Assembly: GCA_040880585.1 (NCBI GenBank)
Contig: JBBDID010000003.1
Location: forward strand, 1-64,000
Length of the DNA stretch: 64,000 nucleotides
DNA from: Paracrocinitomix sp040880585
GTDB taxonomy: Bacteria > Bacteroidota > Bacteroidia > Flavobacteriales_D > Crocinitomicaceae
Direction of reading: 5' to 3'
Shown here: positions 23,918-31,704 of the stretch, one piece after another
Layout: every line of letters begins with the position of its first letter
How positions within the stretch are numbered: the stretch's first letter is position 1
The notes under the pieces: model-generated
The model's database searches: none
Told to the model about the DNA's origin: nothing
Seen by the model: the letters and a program-made list of their open reading frames with translations, nothing else
Position numbers and translations under genes: made by a program

Positions 23918-25650
23918 CGAACAGTAACCGTTGATGGCTTTATATCCTTCACCATTAACTGAAGGTTAACACGGTTATTCCAATGATTTTCTTCCAGGGT
24001 GTAAACGATATCCACAGCACCGGATTTTAACAATTCGTATTTATCGGCCATTCCAAAAGCGATACCAGGGAGGGTAATATCTTCGTATTCTTCTTGTTTT
24101 AAAGAAAGTTTTAGGTGTTCATCCTTCAAAATTCTGGAGCTTCCCGTATCTTTTATTTGTCTGCTGATAAAAACCGGTCGTCTGTTATCCGGGCCAAAAG
24201 GTGCCAATTGTTTCAGGATACGATAAAACCGTGGAATCCCTGATCGCTGTTCTTCAAAAATATCACGGAAGTCAATTTCACAATCAATGACAATTTCGGG
24301 AACCAATTGTTGTTCGGTCAGGTTTGCAGAAACAATTTGATCAAACTTCATTTTAAAAGGCACTACCTGATCGACTGCCAAGGTCATGCCGGCGGCATAA
24401 AAATGCCCTCCGAACTGCTCCAGGTGTTCTTCACATTGCAAGAGGGCTTCATACACATTAAACCCTTTCACAGAACGAGCTGAACCCACTGCTTTTCCGT
24501 TAGATTCAGTCAAAACAATGGTGGGACGATAATACGATTCAATGAGTCTTGAAGCAACGATTCCAACCACACCCTTGTGCCAGTCTTTTTTAAAGACAAC
24601 TGTACTTTTTGCATGGAGCAACCAGTCGTCATTGACGATCATCTCTAATGCTTCAGCGGTAATTGCTTTATCCAGTCCTTTTCGGGTTTCATTGTGTTGA
24701 TGGATCAATTTGCTGATTTCATCTACTTCATCAAAGGTTTTTGCCAACAATAATTTTACGGCTTGATTTCCAGAATCAATCCTGCCGGCAGCATTGATGC
24801 GGGGAGCCAATGTGAAAACAACATCCGTCACGCTCAGTTCGCCCGTTTTTTTAGCCAACTCAAGCAATTGTTTGAAACCAATTCGCGGTGTATTATTGAG
24901 CAGGTGCAGACCGTAATACGCTAAAATTCGATTTTCTCCGGTCATGGGGACAATATCTGCCCCAATGGCTACCATCACTAAATCCAGTAAATGATACACA
25001 TTCTCTATGTCTTCTCCTCTGCTTTGATTGATACCCTGTGCCAATTTAAATCCAATTCCACAACCACAGAGTTCCTTGTAGGGGTATTCACAGTCGGCTT
25101 GTTTGGGATTTAAAATAATGGCATCCGGCAGTTTTTTTCCCGGTGTGTGGTGATCGCAAATGATAAAATCAACTCCTTTTTCTTTGGCTTTTCCAACTAA
25201 TTCAACGGCTTTAATTCCACAATCCAGGGCAATGACCAATGAAAAGCTATTGTCTTCTGCAAATTCAATTCCGGCTGCTGAAATGCCGTAGCCTTCTTTA
25301 TAGCGATCAGGAATGTAATAACCTACCTGTTCGTAATCAGTGATTAAAAAACTATACATCAGGGCTACTGCAGAAGTTCCGTCAACATCATAATCTCCAT
25401 AAATCAAAATGTTTTCTCCTGAAGCAATAGCCTTTTCAATGCGATCAACGGCATGATCCATTCCTTTCATCAAAAAAGGGTCATGTAAATCCGTAATTTC
25501 AGGTCTGAAAAAGCGTTTTGCTTCTTCAAATGTGTGAATTTCACGCTGGGCTAAAATGGTTGCTACAGGTCTTGTAACACCAACTTCTTCAATTAACCGG
25601 CTAACGATTTCACGCTTTGGATCTTCTTTGATTATCCACCTCTTTTCCAT
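23914..25650 (-). CDS. recJ: Single-stranded-DNA-specific exonuclease RecJ
   Basis: 578 residues, the usual RecJ length. The DHH-superfamily metal motifs are present: YGDYDVDGTSA with D86, D88 and D90; LDCG; CDHHTPG with D166, H167, H168; and MVAIGADIVPM. The C-terminal DHHA1 region has VGSARSVKGFNVYEAL and FGGHFYAAGMTL, and an OB-like end follows. It degrades single-stranded DNA 5' to 3' in recombination and mismatch repair. Monocistronic. A near-consensus promoter box (TATCTTTC, minus strand) lies about 65 bases upstream. Confidence 0.96.
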   Translation of the reverse strand: MEKRWIIKEDPKREIVSRLIEEVGVTRPVATILAQREIHTFEEAKRFFRPEITDLHDPFLMKGMDHAVDRIEKAIASGENILIYGDYDVDGTSAVALMYSFLITDYEQVGYYIPDRYKEGYGISAAGIEFAEDNSFSLVIALDCGIKAVELVGKAKEKGVDFIICDHHTPGKKLPDAIILNPKQADCEYPYKELCGCGIGFKLAQGINQSRGEDIENVYHLLDLVMVAIGADIVPMTGENRILAYYGLHLLNNTPRIGFKQLLELAKKTGELSVTDVVFTLAPRINAAGRIDSGNQAVKLLLAKTFDEVDEISKLIHQHNETRKGLDKAITAEALEMIVNDDWLLHAKSTVVFKKDWHKGVVGIVASRLIESYYRPTIVLTESNGKAVGSARSVKGFNVYEALLQCEEHLEQFGGHFYAAGMTLAVDQVVPFKMKFDQIVSANLTEQQLVPEIVIDCEIDFRDIFEEQRSGIPRFYRILKQLAPFGPDNRRPVFISRQIKDTGSSRILKDEHLKLSLKQEEYEDITLPGIAFGMADKYELLKSGAVDIVYTLEENHWNNRVNLQLMVKDIKPSTVTVR

Positions 25651-25887
25651 ATTCTATGTGATTCAATTCAATGAGTAGGGTATTTACTCAAAGTTTTAGC
25701 GCGAGAGATCCGAAAGATAATGATATTTTTAAAATAAAATAAATTGTAGTGGAGGGATGATTTTTTAAAAGGTGTTGTCTTGGGTGATGTTATCTCTGAT
25801 AGATGCTATGCTAATGAAGCTGTATTTTGAACCTTCTGGTAAGGTATTTGTAACAAATCAATGAAAGAATCATTATCTTTATACCTC

Positions 25888-26598
25888 ATGATAAAAACCA
25901 TTTTTTTTCTATTTTTTTTCAGCAGTGTCACGAGTTTTTCTCAGGGCGAAATTTTTTCATTCTATTTTAGTGAGAAATCTGTGAACGCATTGAATAAGGC
26001 TGAACAACTTGAATCCAGATATTTTGGCAAATACGAATTGACGGATGACGAGCAATATGAAGTTAGAAAATCTGCCGGAGAATTCTTAATTCTGGATGAA
26101 ACAGGAATTTATATTGAAAAAAATCGCATCTCGCACATCAGCAGAGAAGAAGTTCGTGAAAATTCAACTTACAACGTAAGAAAAGGGTGGCTGCATGGAG
26201 TCGTAGAGAATGACTCTATTCCCTGCGCATTGGATGGAGAAAATTATTATTTTTTGGTTCCTGTAAAAACGTACCTCTATGAAAAGAAAGTTCCCACCAC
26301 ACAATTGGTCTTGTTTTCTGCCGGGGTATACGGATTGTTTTATCGGGAAGAAGGCGATCATTTTTCGGCAATTGTGTTAAGTGTTAAAAACAATGGATTA
26401 CAACTTAAAAATATTGAATTCTCACTGGAAGGAGAACAAGGAATTTCCAACATTGAGAAGAAAGAGAAAGTAAAAAAGGCAGAAAAAGATTTTGACACCT
26501 ACCTCCTTTCCCCTACAAAAGAAGAATGGAATAAGTTTATTTTATCTCATTGTCTTCAGGCGTATGATGCTTACGTGAAAGAGGCTGTTGAAAAATAG
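25888..26598 (+). CDS. Hypothetical secreted protein (236 aa)
   Basis: A signal peptide MIKTIFFLFFFSSVTSFSQG begins at the second Met; the frame itself opens at 25861 with nine extra residues including a Glu, which spoil the signal. The mature part mixes beta strands with Lys/Glu-rich helices (KKEKVKKAEKDFDTYLLSPTK) and ends in EAVEK. I do not recognise it. No gene is coupled to it on either side. Confidence 0.68.
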   Translation: MIKTIFFLFFFSSVTSFSQGEIFSFYFSEKSVNALNKAEQLESRYFGKYELTDDEQYEVRKSAGEFLILDETGIYIEKNRISHISREEVRENSTYNVRKGWLHGVVENDSIPCALDGENYYFLVPVKTYLYEKKVPTTQLVLFSAGVYGLFYREEGDHFSAIVLSVKNNGLQLKNIEFSLEGEQGISNIEKKEKVKKAEKDFDTYLLSPTKEEWNKFILSHCLQAYDAYVKEAVEK

Positions 26599-26793
26599 TG
26601 ATCCATTTGAACTCCTGTTTTGTTTTTAACGCATGTCATAAATGAAAAAACAGGGAAAGGTTAGGAGAAAAGGGAGAAAATTACTATTTTATTAAGCAAG
26701 TGTGTTCGGGGTCGAAGATCAATTTTTCTTTCATAGTACATATACACAAAGAAAAAGTAAAGCAGCAGCCGGAGAAACTAAAAAAACAAAAGA

Positions 26794-27081
26794 ATGAAAA
26801 ATGCCTTAATCGTTTTTGGAGTGTTGATCATGGCTCACACGGTGTATCTTATAAATGTTACAACCATCTGGTATTCGGGTAAGCCGGAATTGATTGAGGC
26901 GCATTGGATGGATTCATCTCAGATGTTATGGATGATGCGTTCGGCCTTTTTTCTTTATCCGCTCCATCTCATTTTAACGATATATGCGGTCATGAAAAAA
27001 AAGTTGCTGTGGAGTAATGCTATTCCGATCTATTTTTTACCGTATATGTTTGGGGCAATCATTCAAGCATTGATTTTATGA
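26794..27081 (+). CDS. Small hypothetical membrane protein (95 aa)
   Basis: Three hydrophobic segments: MKNALIVFGVLIMAHTVYLI at the start, LWMMRSAFFLYPLHLILTIYAV in the middle and NAIPIYFLPYMFGAIIQALIL at the end. No motif is recognised. The stop overlaps the start of the next gene (ATGA at 27078-27081), so the two are co-translated. Confidence 0.72.
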   Translation: MKNALIVFGVLIMAHTVYLINVTTIWYSGKPELIEAHWMDSSQMLWMMRSAFFLYPLHLILTIYAVMKKKLLWSNAIPIYFLPYMFGAIIQALIL

Positions 27082-27953
27082 TTAGATATGTGTTTTTTAT
27101 AGGGATGATGTTGCTGATTTTTTCGGCTTGTGATAATGATCAGGCGCTTGAGAAGAAAGAAGAAGTTAATTCGGAAATAGCTGGCGAAGTCTCGGATTTT
27201 TCTCCCTATGGATCTCACAAAGCCTATTGGTACTGGATTTCTGACTTAACGGATGAAGAAAAGCTGAAAATGAGAGTATGGATCAATACGGTTTTGGAAG
27301 GCACTACTGCCACATTGGGGCAGTATCCTTTTGATCTGCATTTCTATTTTCATTTATCAGATGATTCAACGCAAGCGGTGAGTTTCGGACATACTTCCCG
27401 AAGAGGTGGTCAACAGGCGGTTCATTTTTATGTAACACCTTCTTACCCACTGAAAGATTTTATGAGCGGGTGGAAAGCTCCCCATGAGATCAGCCATTTA
27501 TCGATTCCCTTTATCGGGAAAAAAAACAGTTGGTTTTCTGAAGGATATGCGACTTACCTAAGTAGAAAAATCATGATAGAAATGGGATATCTTACTCCTT
27601 TAGAATTTGATTCTATTTATCGGGAAAAAATTGCAGAAACAAAGCACTGTTATGCAAGTGTTACCTCCAGTCACACAGAGATTTCTGACAGTTTGAAAAA
27701 ACACAACACATACAGCACAATGTATTGGGGATGCAGCAGCTTTTTCTTTCGTGCTGACAATGAAATCCAGAAAAGTCATGATGTAACACTCATAGAGGTA
27801 GTGGCCCAGTATCAGAAATGTTGTAGGTTGGAAGATGAGAATTTAGAGCAGATAATCGATTCTTTTGATGAAATTTCCGGAGGGGAGGTATTTCATCAAT
27901 TATTGCACGATTATCAACATCAACCTTCCGCAGAAGTGATGAAGTCATTTTAA
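27078..27953 (+). CDS. Gluzincin-like lipoprotein metallopeptidase
   Basis: The lipoprotein signal ends at Cys18 (MLLIFSAC). The zinc-binding HEISH at residues 136-140 is followed by a Glu at 155 (HEISHLSIPFIGKKNSWFSEGYATYLS), matching the HExxH...E pattern of MA-clan gluzincin peptidases. The 200-residue domain has several aromatic residues before it. This suggests a membrane-anchored zinc peptidase; the substrate is unknown. The small membrane-protein gene overlaps its start by 4 bp. Confidence 0.78.
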   Translation: MIRYVFFIGMMLLIFSACDNDQALEKKEEVNSEIAGEVSDFSPYGSHKAYWYWISDLTDEEKLKMRVWINTVLEGTTATLGQYPFDLHFYFHLSDDSTQAVSFGHTSRRGGQQAVHFYVTPSYPLKDFMSGWKAPHEISHLSIPFIGKKNSWFSEGYATYLSRKIMIEMGYLTPLEFDSIYREKIAETKHCYASVTSSHTEISDSLKKHNTYSTMYWGCSSFFFRADNEIQKSHDVTLIEVVAQYQKCCRLEDENLEQIIDSFDEISGGEVFHQLLHDYQHQPSAEVMKSF

Positions 27954-27977
27954 TTAATAGGTTGGATTTACTTTCCC

Positions 27978-28556
27978 TTATTTTTTAGGAGCATCTGATT
28001 CTTCCAATTTTCCTTTGTCATCATCTTCATCATCATCACCAATAATACTATCTTCTGCCTCATCTGCTATTTCTTCTATCACTTCTACATTTTCTTCAAT
28101 ATCCCTTGAGATTTCTTTTCCGCTAGGGATGTCAAACTCACCATTGGCTTTAAATAAATAGGGGACAATTAGCGCTATAAGTGAAACAGAAAAAGCAAGA
28201 TAAACACCAAAAGTGGGGCTTTCATATTTGGTCAATAAGAGAACAATAATCAAAAATAAATGAAATAAAGAAAGCAAACCTGAGATCACCAAAACGGACA
28301 TTTTAGGGATGCCTTTTGAGATCATCTTTGAACGATCTCCCATAATGGATACTAATGCAATCAGTGCAAAGCCGATTAAGCCGACGAAAATGTAATTGGT
28401 ATCCAACCCAAGTTGGGTCACATGAGTGATGTTTTCTTTTTCAATATCTATTCCAATTGATTTCAAGCCGCTCATATCTCTTACTACCCAGGGTAAAAAA
28501 ATAGAAAACACTCCGATTATTGAGGCGACAATTAATGTTATTCTTCCTTTGTGCAT
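27978..28556 (-). CDS. Hypothetical four-helix membrane protein with acidic tail
   Basis: Four hydrophobic segments (about 7-25, 53-73, 85-108 and 118-136) are followed by a cytoplasmic or periplasmic tail of about 50 residues that is strongly acidic (ENVEVIEEIADEAEDSII, then GDDDEDDDKGKLEE). No motif points to an enzyme. It stands alone. The 213-bp gap on its right (28557-28769) shows no gene or clear hairpin. Confidence 0.65.
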   Translation of the reverse strand: MHKGRITLIVASIIGVFSIFLPWVVRDMSGLKSIGIDIEKENITHVTQLGLDTNYIFVGLIGFALIALVSIMGDRSKMISKGIPKMSVLVISGLLSLFHLFLIIVLLLTKYESPTFGVYLAFSVSLIALIVPYLFKANGEFDIPSGKEISRDIEENVEVIEEIADEAEDSIIGDDDEDDDKGKLEESDAPKK

Positions 28557-28769
28557 GTACTTTTGTTTTTACCTACTAAAATAGCGAAAATAGTTGGGTT
28601 GAGAGTGAAAAAGCAGGGCTATTTTGTTTCATCATTAAATGGGTAGGGTAATGGGTGCTGCTGATGATCCACAATAGTTGGATACTCCTCCTTTCAATCA
28701 AATTTTTTATTTGGTTTAATGAACCTATTTGTGCCGGTTTTTTGACAGACCATAAAGAATAACAAGAGA

Positions 28770-29765
28770 TTATTCATTCGCATTAGACCGTTCATCTGAT
28801 TTCTTTTCCTGCTCTTTTTCCTTTTTAATAATCAGTCGTTTGATAATGAATGAGCTTTTTAATGCCTCAATTGTTTCTTCAAGACCTTTTGAAGTTTTAT
28901 TGATATTCTCCATACTCTCTTTCAGATTTCGATTGAATGCGGTATCTGAAATTACGGTGTTTAATGCTCCTTCTTCACCGGCGGCTTTTTGCGTAAACGA
29001 AGAGAGTTCACCTGTTATGTATAGCAGCGAATCTGAAGCGATTTGTATGTTAGATATAGCAGATGTAATGTTGCGTTGCAATGTGGTATCGTAAAGCAAC
29101 TCTCCCAAAGTTCCTTCTCCCGATCGAATATCATTCACGATACCGGACAACTGTTGTGTAATCTTTGCTGAGTAAGATGTTGTGGTTTTAATATTATTCA
29201 TGGATTTTTTTAGGTTGATATTGACAGATGTATCCGTCAGAATGCGCCATGTGGAATTCGGGGCATTCATTTTATCAGTAAAAATTCTGAGATTTTCGGC
29301 GACCTTATTGACATCTTCATTTGTTGCAGTCAATTGCCGTAAGACCGCATCTGTTTCAATTGGTTGCAAGGTGGTCAGGATATCTCCCTCCTCTAACGCA
29401 GGAGCCATTTCATCTACAGATGATATATCTACAAGTTTGTTTCCCATCAGACCATCTGTTCCTATTTTTGCAATTGAATTTTTCTTGATCTTGTTCTGGT
29501 AATCAACGTCTATTGACATGGTCACCTTAACTTTTGAATCTTCAAGCACTTCAATTTCAGATACGGTACCCACATTCACGCCTGAAAATCGGACATTATG
29601 ACCTTTCATTAAGCCATTTACATTATCAAAATAAGCAGTGACATCAAAAGTCGATCTAAACATACCTTGCTTATCCCCAATAAAGTAAAGGCCTACAATA
29701 AGAAAAAAAAGTCCAAGCAGGACTACAATTCCCAGGCGTATATTTCTTGCTGTTGTTCCAATCAT
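28770..29765 (-). CDS. mlaD: MlaD-type MCE-domain lipid transport protein
   Basis: One N-terminal membrane helix (LGIVVLLGLFFLIVGLYFIG) is followed by an MCE domain at about residues 37-115 (DVTAYFDNVNGLMKGHNVRF within one block, then SGVNVGTVSEIEV). A helical, Asn/Ser/Thr-rich region of about 180 residues and a charged tail come next. MCE proteins form hexameric rings that pass phospholipids between membranes. It is the last gene of the mlaE-mlaF-mlaD set, 5 bp after the ATPase. The long C-terminal part is usual in Bacteroidota. Confidence 0.9.
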   Translation of the reverse strand: MIGTTARNIRLGIVVLLGLFFLIVGLYFIGDKQGMFRSTFDVTAYFDNVNGLMKGHNVRFSGVNVGTVSEIEVLEDSKVKVTMSIDVDYQNKIKKNSIAKIGTDGLMGNKLVDISSVDEMAPALEEGDILTTLQPIETDAVLRQLTATNEDVNKVAENLRIFTDKMNAPNSTWRILTDTSVNINLKKSMNNIKTTTSYSAKITQQLSGIVNDIRSGEGTLGELLYDTTLQRNITSAISNIQIASDSLLYITGELSSFTQKAAGEEGALNTVISDTAFNRNLKESMENINKTSKGLEETIEALKSSFIIKRLIIKKEKEQEKKSDERSNANE

Positions 29766-29770
29766 AATTT

Positions 29771-30538
29771 CTATTTAAAAAATGAGCTAACTTCTTTGTC
29801 TTCATGTTTTTGCAATTCTTCGTAAGATCCTGATGCGTAATTAGAACCGTTTATCAACATCACAACCTTGTCTGCTACTATTTTAATGCATTTTAAATCA
29901 TGAGTGATGACAATAGAGGTAATATTATATTTCTTCTGAAGATTAACCATTAAATGGCTGATATCTGATCCGGTAATGGGGTCAAGCCCTGTAGTAGGTT
30001 CATCATAAAGCACTACTTCAGGTTTTAGGATCAGGGTTCGCGCAAGGGCAATTCGCTTTTTCATTCCACCGGATAATTCTTCAGGCATCATGTTTTCTGT
30101 TTCAGGAAGCCCAACATTTTCCAATGCTTCTTTCACTAAAGCATCTACTTCTTCTTCGGTTTTCTTAATTCCATGTCGTCTCAATGGAAATTCCAGATTA
30201 GAACGAACAGTCATAGAATCGTACAGTGCGTTGCTCTGAAATAAAAAACCCATTTTCATCCGAAGGGCGTCTAGTTCGTAAGAATTCAGTTCAGTAACAT
30301 TGTTTCCCAGTACGATAATATTACCAGCATCCGGTTTCAACAAGCCAATGATACATTTGATCAGCACAGATTTTCCCGAACCTGATTTACCCACCACAGC
30401 ATAGGTTTTTCCCTCTGGAACATTCAGAGAGAAACCTTTCAATACATGTTTATTACCAAAAGATTTGTTTAGTTTATCAATTTGAATGGTGTAATCTAAA
30501 TTTTCCGTATCTGCTATGTTGGTCTTTGTCTTTTCCAT
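29771..30538 (-). CDS. mlaF: MlaF-type ABC transporter ATPase
   Basis: 255-residue ABC ATPase: Walker A VVGKSGSGKSVLI near residues 48-60, signature PEELSGGMKKRIALARTLI, Walker B VVLYDEPTTGLDP and the H-loop VITHDLK. The sequence of MlaF/MceG-type ATPases is closely followed. It powers phospholipid transfer with the MlaE permease. It begins 2 bp after mlaE and ends 5 bp before mlaD. Confidence 0.93.
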   Translation of the reverse strand: MEKTKTNIADTENLDYTIQIDKLNKSFGNKHVLKGFSLNVPEGKTYAVVGKSGSGKSVLIKCIIGLLKPDAGNIIVLGNNVTELNSYELDALRMKMGFLFQSNALYDSMTVRSNLEFPLRRHGIKKTEEEVDALVKEALENVGLPETENMMPEELSGGMKKRIALARTLILKPEVVLYDEPTTGLDPITGSDISHLMVNLQKKYNITSIVITHDLKCIKIVADKVVMLINGSNYASGSYEELQKHEDKEVSSFFK

Positions 30539-30540
30539 AA

Positions 30541-31308
30541 TCAGGTGAGTCCCGAAACATCAATGATTTGAACGGCGATCAGGTCTAAAATAAAAACGAT
30601 TAGAGATGCAACTACCACAGCAGAATTTGCAGATCTACCAACACCTTCGGTTCCTTTTTTTGTTGTAAATCCCTTATAACAACCTACAATTCCAATTGTA
30701 AATCCAAAGAAAAATGTTTTTGTGATTGCTGGAATAAAATCGCTATATGTCAAGGTCTCAAACACCTGATGCCAAAATAGATCCCAACTTACAACACCCT
30801 TGATATTTGTTCCCAAATAACTGCCATAAAGAGAAACACCATCTGCAATAATGGCAAGTAAAGGAATCATAATAACGGTTGCCATTACTCGTGTAACTAC
30901 CAGGTACTTATAGGGATTTGTTCCCGATACTTCCATGGCATCTATTTGTTCGGTGACTTTCATGGATCCCAACTCTGCTCCAATTCCTGAGCCTATTTTA
31001 CCAGCGCAGATCAAAGCTGTAATTACAGGGGCGATTTCACGTACCATAGAAACCGAAACCATTTTGGGCAACCAAGCCTCCGCACCAAACTCTACCAGGG
31101 TGGGGCGAGATTGTATGGTGATTACTAATCCCATGATAAATGCAGTTATGACAACCAGGCCTAACGAATTATACCCAACGTAAAAGCACTGACGCAGAAA
31201 CTCAGAGAATTCAAAACGCGGACGGAACAATTCCCGAAAAAAACGAGCAGAGAAACGGCTCATCTCACCGGTTTCAAGCAATACATTCTTTACTTTACCT
31301 GACGTCAT
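30541..31308 (-). CDS. mlaE: MlaE-type lipid transport permease
   Basis: 255-residue MlaE/YrbE permease with about five membrane segments. Typical stretches are GLVVITAFIMGLVITIQS, REIAPVITALICAGKIGSGI and ELGSMKVTEQIDAMEV, the last being the conserved ABC-interacting loop. First gene of the mlaEFD operon, followed 2 bp later by the ATPase. The set would keep phospholipids out of the outer leaflet, or deliver lipids to the outer membrane. Confidence 0.93.
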   Translation of the reverse strand: MTSGKVKNVLLETGEMSRFSARFFRELFRPRFEFSEFLRQCFYVGYNSLGLVVITAFIMGLVITIQSRPTLVEFGAEAWLPKMVSVSMVREIAPVITALICAGKIGSGIGAELGSMKVTEQIDAMEVSGTNPYKYLVVTRVMATVIMIPLLAIIADGVSLYGSYLGTNIKGVVSWDLFWHQVFETLTYSDFIPAITKTFFFGFTIGIVGCYKGFTTKKGTEGVGRSANSAVVVASLIVFILDLIAVQIIDVSGLT

Positions 31309-31445
31309 ATCTTATTTTAGTTAATGTCCGGCGTTCATTATTCCCCATTCAAGAAATGAAACGGAAGAGCGTACATCAAAGTAAGCTATTTAAGTTTGAA
31401 ATACAAGTGATATAAACAGGTGATTAAGTGTGATAATTGTCATTT

Positions 31446-31704
31446 ATCGGGATGTATTCCGTCATGCGTTCTAGTTTCCCGAATAAGTTTCACAACGCTT
31501 CGCTGTTCAACTAAATCGGGACAGGCTGTCAGGATTACATCCTGACTCCTATAACGCAGACGTTGGTTTATTTTTGATTGTGTCATCCATCCCGACGTGT
31601 ATTTTCTGCGGTCGCTGCGCTTCCTTGAAAATATCAATCGGGATGTATTCCGTCATGCGTTCTAGTTCGTCAGGATTACATCCTGACTCCTATAACACAG
31701 ACGT
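31446..31704. repeat. Nested direct repeats with REP-like palindromes
   Basis: A 31-bp repeat occurs at 31446-31476 and 31637-31667, and a 36-bp repeat (one mismatch) at 31528-31563 and 31669-31704. The 36-bp unit contains GTCAGGATTACATCCTGAC, a 19-base palindrome. The second 36-bp unit is the 3' end of the SpoIIE-type gene, including its stop, so the first is a copy of that gene end. TCCCGA (31477-31482) and TCGGGA (31516-31521) form a further inverted pair. The remaining 31309-31445 shows no gene. Confidence 0.7.

Noticed and set aside
26614..26654. CCTGTTTT...AAAACAGG inverted repeat after the secreted protein ending at 26598 as a terminator
   Set aside because: The loop is about 26 bases long and no T-run follows.
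31440..31637. 65-residue frame on the minus strand in the REP cluster
   Set aside because: It consists only of the repeat sequence and has no coding character of its own.
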